Below are positions 8,618-17,256 of a DNA stretch of 64,000 bases, one piece after another. Every line of letters begins with the position of its first letter. Within the stretch, counting starts at the first letter, position 1. Origin of the DNA: Paraconexibacter algicola (GTDB taxonomy: Bacteria > Actinomycetota > Thermoleophilia > Solirubrobacterales > Solirubrobacteraceae); NCBI RefSeq assembly GCF_003044185.1, contig NZ_PYYB01000001.1, positions 2,314,978 through 2,378,977 on the forward strand, given 5' to 3'. A model generated the notes under the pieces. The model worked only from the letters and a program-made list of their open reading frames with translations, had not been told where the DNA came from and did not search any database. A program made the position numbers and the translations under genes.

Positions 8618-8684
8618 GACCAGGCCCCTTCACGCCTCCGGACCGAGCACGCCCCCCACCGCCGGTCCGGAGGCGGGCCTGGTC
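8618..8684. terminator. Long bulged hairpin just downstream of the DsbA-fold gene
   Basis: The inner arms CGCCTCCGGACC (8633-8644) and GGTCCGGAGGCG (8664-8675) pair perfectly. The outer arms GACCAGGCCC (8618-8627) and GGGCCTGGTC (8675-8684) also pair, with a short bulge. It begins eight bases past the stop at 8692, so a transcription terminator of the 10691-8692 operon is the simplest reading. The stem is unusually long and could also serve RNA processing. Confidence 0.6.
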
Positions 8685-8691
8685 CTCGCCG

Positions 8692-9561
8692 TCAGGCCGC
8701 GTGCCAGAGCGCGTCGTGCCCGAGCGGCTCGCGTCGCGCGCGCCCGGCGGCCGCCGCGCGGATCAGCGTGTCCTCGGCGCTCGCGTCGTCCGGTGCGTCG
8801 TTGTCGGCGGCGAGGACCTGCGCGACCTCGCGGGTCGTCAGACCGTGCGGGAAGGCGCGCAGCAGCTCCGTGACGTCGTCGGGGCGCGGTCGGCGCTCGA
8901 GCGTCCGGTCGAGGTTCATGACGCAGACGTCGTACACCTGCAGCGACTGGAAGCCGCCGGCCTCGAGGCCGCGCCCGTCGGCGGTCGTGAGCAGCAGCGA
9001 CGGCGCCGTGTAGCGGACCGGCCCGTCGGTGGCGGCGGACTTGCCCTGCGCCTCGGTGACGCTGCCGGCGGCGGCCCGCGCCTGCGCGCGGTGCTCCTCG
9101 TAGGTCGCGACGGTCGCCTCGTCGTCCAGCGCGGCGACGACCGCCCCGACGTCCAGGCCGGGGACGCGGGCGAGCGCGTCGGCGATCGCCTCGTCGGTGT
9201 CCATCAGCCGGTCGGTCGTGAACCAGCCGAACTGCAGGGCGCGGAACGCGGCGAGCTGCAGCTCCGGCGCCTGCGCCCCGACCGCGACGACCGCCCGGCA
9301 TGCCCGCGAGGTCGCCATCACGCGCGACCGCGGACCGGTCGCGAACGGCATCCCGCGCGAGCGGAACGACCGGTAGCCCAGCGCGCCGCGCTCGGGCGTG
9401 TAGCCGTCGCGGACGTAGCGGTCCGGCGTCTCGGCCAGCCCGATCATCACCAGGCGCCAGCGCAGCTGGTCGCCGTAGCGCCACTGCAGCGCCGTCAGGT
9501 GCGGCCACGCCGAGTACGCCCACGGGCAGCCCGGGTCGCTGAAGTGGACGACGTCGATCAT
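8692..9561 (-). CDS. DsbA-fold (FrnE/HCCA isomerase-like) protein with CPWA active site
   Basis: This 289-residue protein has the thioredoxin-like DsbA fold of the FrnE/2-hydroxychromene-2-carboxylate isomerase group. The N-terminal strand and motif DVVHFSDPGCPWAYSAWP puts Cys12-Pro-Trp-Ala15 where FrnE proteins usually have CPWC. A single Cys argues against a classical dithiol oxidase and fits isomerase or glutathione-S-transferase-like chemistry. Its ATG overlaps the stop of the aldo/keto reductase gene (ATGA), so the two are translationally coupled. Confidence 0.75.
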   Translation of the reverse strand: MIDVVHFSDPGCPWAYSAWPHLTALQWRYGDQLRWRLVMIGLAETPDRYVRDGYTPERGALGYRSFRSRGMPFATGPRSRVMATSRACRAVVAVGAQAPELQLAAFRALQFGWFTTDRLMDTDEAIADALARVPGLDVGAVVAALDDEATVATYEEHRAQARAAAGSVTEAQGKSAATDGPVRYTAPSLLLTTADGRGLEAGGFQSLQVYDVCVMNLDRTLERRPRPDDVTELLRAFPHGLTTREVAQVLAADNDAPDDASAEDTLIRAAAAGRARREPLGHDALWHAA

Positions 9562-10691
9562 GCGTGCACGTGGCGCAGGTCGCGCTCGGCGACGACGCCC
9601 CAGCGCTCACCCGCCGCGGCGAGGTCCTCGTCGACCGGCCAGCGGTCGGTCAGCACCTCGGCCTGGTCGGGGTTGGCGCCCTTCAGCGCCATGCAGCCGG
9701 CGTTGTCGCCGATCGTGCGCAGGGCGAGGATCTCCTCCGCGCTCAGCACGACCTCGCGCGGGGTCGCGGCGAGCTCGGCGCGCTTGTCCTCGACCGGTCG
9801 CGCGTCCGGGCCCGCCTCCTGGATCAGGGTCGGGACGACCATCTCGACGGCCGGATGGGCGAGGTTCCACTGCGAGGCGAGCTGGATCGGCGTGAGACCG
9901 TGCCGGTCGGCGATCGCGCGCATCTCCTCGAGGCGCTCGACGCCGCGGTCGATCCAGCCCTCCGGCCGGAACTTGCGGTGGTCGAAGTCGCGGAACGGGT
10001 GGCCGGGGCGGACGTCGTCCCAGAAGATCCCGCCGTAGTCGACGACCCGCGTGATGACCTTCACGTCGGCGGCCGCGGCGGCGGGCAGCACGTACTCGCC
10101 CGGCCAGGGCTCCATCGGGTTGAGGATGACCATCGCCCAGTCGAGCAGCTCGCCGAACCGCTCCAGGCACGCGAGCAGGTCGAGGGTGAAGCCGTTGGCG
10201 GGACCGGGCGCGACGCCGATCGCGTCGGTCAGGCCCGCCGCCTTCAGCGCCGCCATGCCCTCCCAGACGCGCGGGTCGTGGTAGCCGCTGCGGTCGGGGT
10301 TGTGCAGCATCAGGAGGTCGAAGCGGTCGATGCCGATCCGCTCCAGCGACCGCTCGGCCGCGGCGCGCAGGTAGTCCGACCACGCCTCGGGGCCGCGCAG
10401 CCGCGCGTCGGTGAAGCGGGGGAAGCCCTTCGCGCCCTCCCGCTCGCCCTCGTAGAAGTCGTGGCCCACGGCGCCCGCGATCCAGACGTCGTCGCGGGTG
10501 GTCCCGGCGAGCGCGCGGCCGAGCACGCGGTCCGCCTCCCCGGTCCCGTAGGTGTCGGCGGTGATGACCGCGGGGATCGCGGCGTCGGGCCGCAGCAGGG
10601 CCTCCAGACGCGCGTCGTCGAGCGGCTCCCCGAAGTGCATGAAGCGGCCCCCGCTCCAGGTGCCGAGGGCGAGATGACCCGGATCGTCCAT
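9558..10691 (-). CDS. Aldo/keto reductase family protein with atypical active-site lysine region
   Basis: This 377-residue protein shows AKR (beta/alpha)8 landmarks: ITADTYGTGEADRVLGRAL (Asp and Tyr of the tetrad), FDLLMLHNPD (His), and a late ELAxxxxxVLSAEE region. The strand that normally ends T-K in the catalytic tetrad reads DVWIAGAVGHDF, so the lysine appears to be missing. It is coupled to the downstream DsbA-fold gene, and its first 18 bases overlap the divergent aat gene. Catalysis as an NADPH reductase is therefore uncertain. Confidence 0.75.
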   Translation of the reverse strand: MDDPGHLALGTWSGGRFMHFGEPLDDARLEALLRPDAAIPAVITADTYGTGEADRVLGRALAGTTRDDVWIAGAVGHDFYEGEREGAKGFPRFTDARLRGPEAWSDYLRAAAERSLERIGIDRFDLLMLHNPDRSGYHDPRVWEGMAALKAAGLTDAIGVAPGPANGFTLDLLACLERFGELLDWAMVILNPMEPWPGEYVLPAAAAADVKVITRVVDYGGIFWDDVRPGHPFRDFDHRKFRPEGWIDRGVERLEEMRAIADRHGLTPIQLASQWNLAHPAVEMVVPTLIQEAGPDARPVEDKRAELAATPREVVLSAEEILALRTIGDNAGCMALKGANPDQAEVLTDRWPVDEDLAAAGERWGVVAERDLRHVHA

Positions 10692-11327
10692 GCCTTCAAG
10701 ATACGGGACGTGTCCGGCCGGCCCGACGACGACCTCCCGCTCGAGGACGTGCTGGGCATGTACGCCGCCGGCTGGTTCCCGATGGACGACGACGAGTCCC
10801 CGGACGAGCCGCTGCCCTGGTACTCGCCGGAGGAGCGCGGCGTGTTCGACCTCGATCCGGAGGCGCTGGCGCACACGCGCCGCGTCGTGCGCCGCAGCCT
10901 GGCGCGCCCGGAGGCGCAGGAGTGGCGGCTGGTCTTCGACGTCGCGTTCGCGCAGACGCTCGCGTGGTGCGCGCGCCCGCGCGCCGACGGCGACGGCGTC
11001 TGGCTGACGCCGCGGATGGTGCGGCTGTACGCGCGCCTGAACGCGGTGGGCCTCTGCCACACGATCGAGCTGCACGACCGCGACGGCGAGCTGATCGCGG
11101 GCTGCGTGGCGGTGACGATCCGCCGGGCGGCGTTCCTGGAGTCGATGTTCCACCGCGTCCCGCACGCGGGCAACGTCATGCTCTACCGCACGCTGGAGCT
11201 GCTGCACGACCGCGGGGCGCTGCTGTGCGACATCCAGATGACGACGCCGCACACCGAGCGGCTGGGGGCGCGCGACATCTCCCGCTGGCAGTACCTCGCG
11301 CGGCTCCAGGAGGCCCTGGCCGACTGA
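10674..11327 (+). CDS. aat: Leucyl/phenylalanyl-tRNA--protein transferase
   Basis: This 217-residue protein is the usual length for Aat, which adds Leu or Phe from charged tRNA to N-terminal Lys/Arg residues and creates N-degrons for the Clp system. Family signatures are MYAAGWFPM, PWYSPEERGVFDLD, LIAGCVAVTIRRAAFLESMFHR and DIQMTTPHTERLGARDISRWQYL. The ATG at 10674 lies inside the divergent aldo/keto reductase start region, giving an 18-base head-to-head overlap. ClpP is encoded elsewhere in the window (22123-22707). Confidence 0.88.
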   Translation: MTRIVHAFKIRDVSGRPDDDLPLEDVLGMYAAGWFPMDDDESPDEPLPWYSPEERGVFDLDPEALAHTRRVVRRSLARPEAQEWRLVFDVAFAQTLAWCARPRADGDGVWLTPRMVRLYARLNAVGLCHTIELHDRDGELIAGCVAVTIRRAAFLESMFHRVPHAGNVMLYRTLELLHDRGALLCDIQMTTPHTERLGARDISRWQYLARLQEALAD

Positions 11328-11354
11328 GCGCCGGGCCGGGTAGATTTCCCGCCC

Positions 11355-11888
11355 ATGGACCTCAGCGCGGGCGAGTCGATCATCTACCAGGGCCACCCGT
11401 CCTGGCGGGCCACGATCGGCCTCTACATCAAGGGCGTGCTGCTCTGCGCGGTGCTCGCGGCGATCGCCGCCGGCGTCACGCGCGTCACCGGGGACGAGGT
11501 CGACGTGGCGGTCACCGTCGTCGTGTTCCTCGTCGCCTTCCTCGTGGTGCTCGCCGTCGGCTACCTCAAGCGGATGGGCACCGAGTACACGATCACCACG
11601 CGCCGCCTGCACATCCGCCGCGGGATCCTCAACCGCCAGACCGAGGAGACCCGGGTCGAGCGGATCCAGAACGCCAACACGACGCAGTCGCTGCTGCAGC
11701 GCCTGCTGAAGGTCGGGACCGTCGACTTCGACGTCGCCAGCGACGAGCGCGCCGGCCTGTTCAAGTTCGAGGGCGTCGAGGACCCGCAGTCGGTCGTCCG
11801 CGCGGTCGACCGCGCCGTGACCGGCGAGGCCCGCACGGGCGCCACGCCCGCCCCGGGCGCGCCGACCGCCGCCGACGAGGGTCTGTAG
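11355..11888 (+). CDS. Membrane PH-domain (YdbS/bPH2-like) protein
   Basis: This 177-residue protein has ESIIYQGHPSWRATIGLYIKG, two transmembrane segments (about residues 22-40 and 52-70), then the YTITTRRLHIRRGILNRQTEETRVERIQNA strand series typical of bacterial PH domain 2. The C-terminus is a short Ala/Pro tail. The family is membrane-anchored with unclear function. It starts 27 bases after aat, and the start context includes a GGGTAG-type leader. Confidence 0.78.
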   Translation: MDLSAGESIIYQGHPSWRATIGLYIKGVLLCAVLAAIAAGVTRVTGDEVDVAVTVVVFLVAFLVVLAVGYLKRMGTEYTITTRRLHIRRGILNRQTEETRVERIQNANTTQSLLQRLLKVGTVDFDVASDERAGLFKFEGVEDPQSVVRAVDRAVTGEARTGATPAPGAPTAADEGL

Positions 11889-11898
11889 GCCGCACGCC

Positions 11899-12876
11899 GT
11901 GCGCGTCGCGGTCATCGGGGCCGGTGTCACCGGCCTCACGTGCGCCCGCGCGCTGGACGCGGCGGGCGTCGAGGTCGTCGTGCTGGAGAAGGCGCGGGGC
12001 GCGGGGGGACGGCTGTCGAGCCGCCGGACCGACCACGGGGGCTTCGACCACGGCGGCGCGGTCCTGCGCCGCGACGAGGTCCGCGACGTGGCGGGGGTCG
12101 AGCTCGCCTCGTTCGCGCCGCGGCTGGCCGGCGTGGAGGCCGCGCTCGGGTGGCAGCCCGTCGGGGTCGTGCCCGTCCCCACGGCCAGCGCGCTGCCCAA
12201 GGCGCTCGCGGCCGGGCTGACGCTGCGGGCGGCCACGCACGTCGCGCCGCTGCCCGCCGACGGGCCGCTGACGTTGCGCGGTCTCGACGGGAGCACGATC
12301 GACACGGTCGACCACGTCGTGGTCACCGCCCCCGCACCCCAGGTGGCCGAGCTGCTGGCGCACCGCGCCCCCGGCCTGGCGGAGCGCGCGGCCGCCGCGG
12401 AGATGACGCCGTGCTGGACGGCGATGATCGCGCTGCACGAGCCCGCCGGCCTGCCGTTCGACGCGATCCGCGAGCGCGGCCCGGTCCACTGGGCGGTCGC
12501 CGAGAGCGCGAAGCCCGGCCGTGACGGCGGGGAGCGCTGGACAGTCCAGGCGACCGCCGCGTTCTCGGCCGAGCACCTCGAGGACCCGCCGGAGACCGTC
12601 GGCGCCGCCCTGCTGGCCGCGCTCGGCCAGATCGCGCTGGAGGAGGACGTGCCCGCCAACGCCCTGGCGCTGCGCCAGCCCGCGCTGCTGCAGGCGCACC
12701 GCTGGCGCTACGCGCGCGTCGCCCGGGCGCTGCCGGAGCCGCTGCTGCACGACGCCCCCGCCGGCGTGCTGGCCGCGGGCGACTGGTGCACCCCGCACGA
12801 CGCCGGGATCACGCCCGGGACGGTCGCAGCCGCGCAGGCGGCCGGCGCCGCGCTGGCGGCGGCCCTGCTGCCCTGA
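11899..12876 (+). CDS. Renalase-like FAD-dependent amine oxidoreductase
   Basis: This 325-residue protein opens with a Rossmann FAD motif (VAVIGAGVTGLTCARAL...VVVLEKARGAGGR) and continues SSRRTDHGGFDHGG, the renalase-type substrate loop. The second FAD-contact region is GVLAAGDWCTPHDAGITPGTVAAAQAAGAAL at the C-terminus. Bacterial renalase-like enzymes oxidise isomeric dihydropyridine nucleotides, but related NAD(P)/FAD proteins do other things, so the substrate is inference. The start is a GTG 10 bases after the PH-domain gene, suggesting one operon. Confidence 0.78.
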   Translation: MRVAVIGAGVTGLTCARALDAAGVEVVVLEKARGAGGRLSSRRTDHGGFDHGGAVLRRDEVRDVAGVELASFAPRLAGVEAALGWQPVGVVPVPTASALPKALAAGLTLRAATHVAPLPADGPLTLRGLDGSTIDTVDHVVVTAPAPQVAELLAHRAPGLAERAAAAEMTPCWTAMIALHEPAGLPFDAIRERGPVHWAVAESAKPGRDGGERWTVQATAAFSAEHLEDPPETVGAALLAALGQIALEEDVPANALALRQPALLQAHRWRYARVARALPEPLLHDAPAGVLAAGDWCTPHDAGITPGTVAAAQAAGAALAAALLP

Positions 12877-12894
12877 CCGCGGGCCGCGAGCCGG

Positions 12895-13446
12895 TCAGTT
12901 GACGCTCGGGTCCTCGGGCATCCGGGCGAGGACCGCGTACGGCCCGCCCTTGCGCTCGAGCACCAGCGACCACAGGCTCTCCGGGTCGTCGCTGAAGACG
13001 TCGTCGCGGTCGGCGTCGACGACGATCCACGATCCCTCCTCGAGCTCCCCGTCGAGCTGCCCGGGACCCCAGCCGGCGTGACCGGCGAACACGCGGGCGC
13101 GCCGCGTCGCGGTCGCGATCCGCTCGAGGTCGCTGTCGGCGGGCAGGAAGCCGAGGTCGCCGAGGATGAGGTCGGCGGCGAGCTCGGGCTCGTCGAACTC
13201 GGCGACGACCATGACGGCCTCCTCGCCGACCGGTCCGCCGCCGAAGACCGCGTCGTCCTCGTCGACGATCGGCGCGAGCTCGTCGACCGCCTCGCCGACG
13301 AGCGTATCGGTCGGCCGGTTCAGCACGAGGCCCAGCGCACCCTCGTCGCCGTGCTCGGCGACGAGCACGACGGTCCGCACGAAGTTCGGGTCCACCAGTG
13401 CCGGGGACGCGAGGAGGAGCTTGCCCTTGAGCGAGACGGGGGCCAT
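12895..13446 (-). CDS. YqgE/AlgH family protein
   Basis: This 183-residue protein matches the YqgE/AlgH family in length and landmarks: LKGKLLLASPALVDPNFVRTVVLVAEHGDEGALGLVLNRP at the N-terminus, VFGGGPVG mid-protein and VFAGHAGWGPGQLDGELEEGSWIVVDAD near residue 140. The family is a cytoplasmic fold of unknown biochemical activity. It is convergent with the renalase-like gene (18-base gap containing short inverted TGACCG/CGGTCA arms) and upstream of the MFS gene on the opposite side. Confidence 0.88.
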   Translation of the reverse strand: MAPVSLKGKLLLASPALVDPNFVRTVVLVAEHGDEGALGLVLNRPTDTLVGEAVDELAPIVDEDDAVFGGGPVGEEAVMVVAEFDEPELAADLILGDLGFLPADSDLERIATATRRARVFAGHAGWGPGQLDGELEEGSWIVVDADRDDVFSDDPESLWSLVLERKGGPYAVLARMPEDPSVN

Positions 13447-13479
13447 CGGAGAACGGATTCTACGCCTCCCGGCTGCGCG

Positions 13480-15165
13480 TCAACCGCCGAACAGGAGCGA
13501 GGTGATGATGTTCCCGGCGCTGGGCCGGCGCCCGTAGCGCTCCTCGAAGCGGTCCGCGTCCTGCGGGTCGGCGAGGGCGAGGACCAGCTCCTCGCGGGAG
13601 GACCCGAGCTCGCAGGCGCTGGTGTCGAGCGCCTCGAGCGCCCGGTCCTGCACGAAGCCCGAGAGGCCGCCGCTGCCGGGCAGCTGGCGCTCGGCGGTGC
13701 ACGGGTCCAGTAGCGCGATCGGAGTCGGGCGGCGGTCGTCCTGCTCGCGCGCGTAGAGCGCGGGCGCGGCAGCGGTCACCACGAGCGTGACGCCGAGCAG
13801 CGCGCCGGTCCGCACGGACGGGGGCGGGGCCTTCGGCGCGAGCACGAGCGCGGCCAGCACCGCGAGGCCGCCGGTGACGAGGAACGCGACGTCGAACGAC
13901 TCGCCGACCGCGGCGATCAGCGTCTCGTCGACCCGGCTGGCCATGCGGTCGTACTCGGGCAGGTCCTCGGGGTCGAGGCTCGCCCGCTCGCGATCGAGCG
14001 CCTCGAGCAGCGCGCCGCGCGGGTCGGCCGCGTCGACGCTGCCCAGCAGCGCGGGCGCCAGCGACACCTTCTGCTGCGGCGGCAGGCGCGCGTCGAGCGC
14101 GACCGCGACGCCGCGCTCCCGGGCGCGCTGGGTGGCGTCCTCGAGCCGCGTGGCGGTGATCGACCCGAGCACGGCGATGATCGCGAAGATGCCGACGTGC
14201 CGGGTGGTCAGCAGCCACGCGGCGTCGCGGCCGGTGCGCTCGGGCAGCAGCTCGCCCCCGAGCGCCGGGAGCGCGAGGCCCATGCCGAGCCCGGCGAGCA
14301 CCTGCGGCGCGACGGTCCACAGCAGCCGGTCGTCGGGGAGGAAGGCGAGCGCGAGCGTGCCGGCGCCGATCAGCAGCGATCCGGCCGCCGCCCGGTGGGT
14401 CGCGTCGCCGCCGATCCGCGACCCGACGAGCGCGGCCGCGGGCAGCACCGACACGGTCAGCGCGGCCCGGAGCGGGTCGACGCTCCAGCCCGCGACGAGC
14501 AGCAGCACGAGCAGGAACAGCACCGCGGTGAGCGCCGCGGACACGAGCGCGAGCGCGACGGTCGGCTGGGCGGCCCAGCGCGGGCCGGGCGCGTCGTCGT
14601 CGGCGGCGAGCACCGCCGGGTCACGCGTCGGGGTGGTGCGGCAGACCCACGCGGCGGCGAGCGCCACCGGGGTCTGGAAGAGGAAGATCGCGCGCCAGTC
14701 GAACGCCTGCGTGAGCGCACCGCCGAGCGCGGGGCCGACCGCGGCGGACAGCACGGCGGCGCCGAGCCACAGCCGCTTGGCGTGGGCGCGGTCGGCGCCG
14801 TGCCCGTCCTCCAGCAGCGCGAACACCGCGATCAGGGTGGCGGCGCCGCCGACCGCCTGCAGCGCCCGGCCGACGAGCAGCAGCACGACGGAGCCCGCGA
14901 CGCCGCAGAGCAGCGACGCGAGGCCGAACAGCGCCATGCCGGCCGCCCCGACGAGCGGTGCGCCGTGCGTGCGCTGCAGGCGCTCGACGGGCACGAGCGC
15001 GACCGCGAGCACGAGGGCGTACACGCCGATGACGGCGGCGACCCCCTCGACGGAGGTGTCGAGCTGGACGAGGACCTCGGGCAGGGCGAGCGTCACGATC
15101 GACGCGTCGGCCAGGGCGAGTCCGGCGGCGATCGCCAGGACGATCGAGCGCGTGCGCGGGGACAT
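13480..15165 (-). CDS. MFS transporter, DHA2-like (14-TM) with extra loops
   Basis: This 561-residue membrane protein has about 14 hydrophobic segments. The first TM carries LADASIVTLALPEVLVQL, the classic DHA2 TM1 motif D-x-T-I-V-x-x-A-L-P in slightly altered form. GRALQAVGGAATLIAVFALL fits motif C-like sequence. A long soluble loop with ARERGVAVALDARLPPQQKVSLAPALL lies between later TMs, and a soluble C-terminal tail of about 80 residues holds conserved-looking Cys residues. Drug or metabolite efflux is expected; no substrate can be read. Confidence 0.8.
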   Translation of the reverse strand: MSPRTRSIVLAIAAGLALADASIVTLALPEVLVQLDTSVEGVAAVIGVYALVLAVALVPVERLQRTHGAPLVGAAGMALFGLASLLCGVAGSVVLLLVGRALQAVGGAATLIAVFALLEDGHGADRAHAKRLWLGAAVLSAAVGPALGGALTQAFDWRAIFLFQTPVALAAAWVCRTTPTRDPAVLAADDDAPGPRWAAQPTVALALVSAALTAVLFLLVLLLVAGWSVDPLRAALTVSVLPAAALVGSRIGGDATHRAAAGSLLIGAGTLALAFLPDDRLLWTVAPQVLAGLGMGLALPALGGELLPERTGRDAAWLLTTRHVGIFAIIAVLGSITATRLEDATQRARERGVAVALDARLPPQQKVSLAPALLGSVDAADPRGALLEALDRERASLDPEDLPEYDRMASRVDETLIAAVGESFDVAFLVTGGLAVLAALVLAPKAPPPSVRTGALLGVTLVVTAAAPALYAREQDDRRPTPIALLDPCTAERQLPGSGGLSGFVQDRALEALDTSACELGSSREELVLALADPQDADRFEERYGRRPSAGNIITSLLFGG

Positions 15166-15177
15166 GGGTCGCCCAGG

Positions 15178-16479
15178 CTATCCGGCGGGCGAGCCGTCGA
15201 CGCCGATCAGCCGCCACGGCGTCTCGTCGTCGCCGTCCACGACCGCCATCGTCCAGCGCTCGGTGAACGAGGTCGCGCGGTCCTTGCTGCCGGCGACGAC
15301 CGCGGCGGTGTCGCGGTTCTCGACGTAGCGACGGCCGGTCACCTGGACGGTGACGGTCATGCTGGCGGGCGTGTGGTCGTCGCCGGGGTCGAGGCCGTCG
15401 ATGCCGATGCTCGTCACGGTGGCGCCGCGGACGACCACGCGCGTGCTGCCGCTGCCGTCACCGCCGTAGAGGAGCACCGCGGCGGCCTGCGGGTCGGCGA
15501 GGGCCAGGAGGGCGGCGTCGTCACCGTCGACCGCCTCGATCCACGCGGCGACCGCGCGACGCGCGACGACCTCGAGCACGTCGGGCGCGAAGCGGCCGTC
15601 GGCGAGCGACAGGTCGAGCGCCTGCGCGCGCGCACCGCCGGCGAGGTCGACGTCGACGAGGTCCCGGGTGGTGAAGCCGGCGAGCGCCCGCTCGGCGACG
15701 GCGGCCTCGACGAGCGCCTCGCCCTGCAGCTGTCCGGTGTCCGCCCACGGGCTGGCGATGATCGCGGCGTCGAGCTGGTGCACGCCCTCGGTGTCGGACT
15801 CGATCGAGAGCAGCTTCCAGGTGCCGTCGCGGTGCTCGAGCGTCCAGTACTCGGCGTGCTCCACGGTCGTGGAGGTCTTGCCGTCGCGGGTGAGGCGCCT
15901 GCCGCCGCCGGTCTCGACGTAGTCCAGCAGCGTCGCGGTGACGCGCACGCAGACCCGGTCCTCGGCGTCGTCCTCGCGGTTGACCAGGCCCACGTACTCG
16001 ACCCGCGGGCCGGACTGCACCTCGACGACGTTGTGCCAGCCCTTGCGCTCGAAGTCGCGCAGCCGCCGCTCCCACTCGACCATCAGGTCGCGGCCGACGA
16101 GCCCGGCGAGCGTCGTGACGTCGTTGCGGCCCCAGGCGTGCTGGATCGTCGTGAAGAGCTCGGCGGCCTGCGCGGTGACGACGTCGGCGGCGAAGTACGC
16201 GTCGTCCTGGCTGGCCTCGGCGCTGGCGGTGGTGACCCGCTGCACGCGGGCGGCGCGCCGCTGGCGCAGGCGGTAGGCGCTAATCCAGCCGATGACGGTG
16301 ACGATCAGGAACAGCACGACGATCACGACGATGATCCAGGGGCTGCCGCCGCCGCTGCCGCTGCTCGAGCCGCCGCCGGAGAACGAGCTGCCGCCTCCGC
16401 CGCCCCCGCCGCCGCTGAAGCCGGAGGTGCCGCCACCGGCGGCGGCGATGATCGAGAACGCGTCGAGGAGCAGCTGCAC
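15178..16479 (-). CDS. Tim44-like domain protein with Gly/Ser-rich N-terminus and one TM
   Basis: This 433-residue protein begins with a short hydrophobic segment, a Gly/Ser-rich region (about residues 15-46) and one TM (WIIVVIVVLFLIVTVIGW). A Tim44/NTF2-like region (about residues 85-215: AYFAADVVTAQAAELFTTIQHAWGRND...TWKLLSIES) and a second NTF2-like stretch (about 235-430) follow. Bacterial Tim44-like proteins are membrane-tethered with unknown roles. It lies 12 bases from the MFS start, so the two are probably one transcript. Confidence 0.72.
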   Translation of the reverse strand: MQLLLDAFSIIAAAGGGTSGFSGGGGGGGGSSFSGGGSSSGSGGGSPWIIVVIVVLFLIVTVIGWISAYRLRQRRAARVQRVTTASAEASQDDAYFAADVVTAQAAELFTTIQHAWGRNDVTTLAGLVGRDLMVEWERRLRDFERKGWHNVVEVQSGPRVEYVGLVNREDDAEDRVCVRVTATLLDYVETGGGRRLTRDGKTSTTVEHAEYWTLEHRDGTWKLLSIESDTEGVHQLDAAIIASPWADTGQLQGEALVEAAVAERALAGFTTRDLVDVDLAGGARAQALDLSLADGRFAPDVLEVVARRAVAAWIEAVDGDDAALLALADPQAAAVLLYGGDGSGSTRVVVRGATVTSIGIDGLDPGDDHTPASMTVTVQVTGRRYVENRDTAAVVAGSKDRATSFTERWTMAVVDGDDETPWRLIGVDGSPAG

Positions 16480-16521
16480 GTCGCCGATGGTCGCAGGGCG
16501 CCCCGACCGACGCCACCGCTC

Positions 16522-17211
16522 CTACGCGAGCGCGCGCAGCTCGGCGAGCGCCGCGGCCTGCCGGGCGCGCAGGTACCGGTCCAGGACGGCGCGGTCGCGG
16601 GTCGAGAGGCGGTCCAGGCGGACCCCGGCCCGGCCGTCCGCGTCGCGGTGCACGACCTCGCCGCCGCCGTCGAGCAGGGCCCCGGGGCCAAGCTCCAGCA
16701 GCAGGCGCAGCCGGTCGCCGGCCCGCAGCGACGGCACGTCGACGAGCGCGGCGCCCCCGGCGGAGAGGTCGGCGGTCCGCGCGTCGATCCAGCCGTTCCC
16801 GGTCCGGGTCGGGACGACGAGCACGGGCCGCTCGAGCACGATCCGCTCGGACGCGCGGCGCTGGCGCTCCGGTGCGTGGGGGCGCACGGCGGTGTACGCG
16901 GCGGCGCCCCCGGCGTAGCGGGGCGCGGCGGCCGCGACCGGGTCGAGGACGAGGTGGACGACGTCGTCGCGGACGCTGCCGTCCGGTCGTGGGGCGGCGA
17001 GCAGCGTGCCGGCCCCCGCGGGCGTGCGGCAGCGGCGCCCGGCGAGGTAGCGGCCGGGCGGCACGCCGGGAACGACCGCGGGCGCGAGCTCGGCGGCGCC
17101 GGGCACGGTGCGCAGCACGAGCGCGGCGACGGGCCCGAGACCCGCGACCGTCAGCTCGACGGTCTGCTCCGGGCGCAGCCGCGTGTCGTCGTCCCACATC
17201 CCCCCGGTCAT
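16522..17211 (-). CDS. PilZ domain protein (probable c-di-GMP binder)
   Basis: This 229-residue protein has a C-terminal PilZ domain (about residues 115-215) with both ligand motifs: RQRRASER (RxxxR-type) and TADLSAGGAAL (D/N-x-S-x-x-G). The N-terminal half is a YcgR-like beta region (RPEQTVELTVAG...PPGRYLAGRR). Binding of cyclic di-GMP is the usual role, although no GGDEF or EAL protein is in this window. The start is ambiguous between ATG 17211 and ATG 17199. It is divergent from MaoC with only 45 bases between. Confidence 0.8.
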   Translation of the reverse strand: MTGGMWDDDTRLRPEQTVELTVAGLGPVAALVLRTVPGAAELAPAVVPGVPPGRYLAGRRCRTPAGAGTLLAAPRPDGSVRDDVVHLVLDPVAAAAPRYAGGAAAYTAVRPHAPERQRRASERIVLERPVLVVPTRTGNGWIDARTADLSAGGAALVDVPSLRAGDRLRLLLELGPGALLDGGGEVVHRDADGRAGVRLDRLSTRDRAVLDRYLRARQAAALAELRALA

Positions 17212-17256
17212 CGGCCGCGCCCGCGGGGACCTGAGCCGTGCGAGGATCGCCCCGTG

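Larger units (their letters stand above)
8389..8691. other. 303-bp non-coding stretch with several hairpins and an AT island
   Basis: This stretch lies upstream of the YbjN gene and downstream of the DsbA-fold gene, both on the minus strand. I find no convincing coding frame. It holds an AT-rich island at 8438-8451 that stands out sharply from the GC-rich background, and at least two long inverted repeats (8593-8617 and 8618-8684) given separately. The half near 8400-8470 presumably contains the YbjN promoter. The half near 8590-8690 looks like a termination region. Confidence 0.6.

Noticed and set aside
9558-12659. A 1033-codon frame on the minus strand extending the aldo/keto reductase upstream
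   Set aside because: Family length and motifs support only 9558-10691; the upstream part is antisense to aat, the PH-domain and renalase-like genes.
16330-16460. Gly/Ser-coding repeat tract as a DNA-level repeat element
   Set aside because: It is the low-complexity N-terminus of the Tim44-like protein (residues 15-46) and not an independent repeat.
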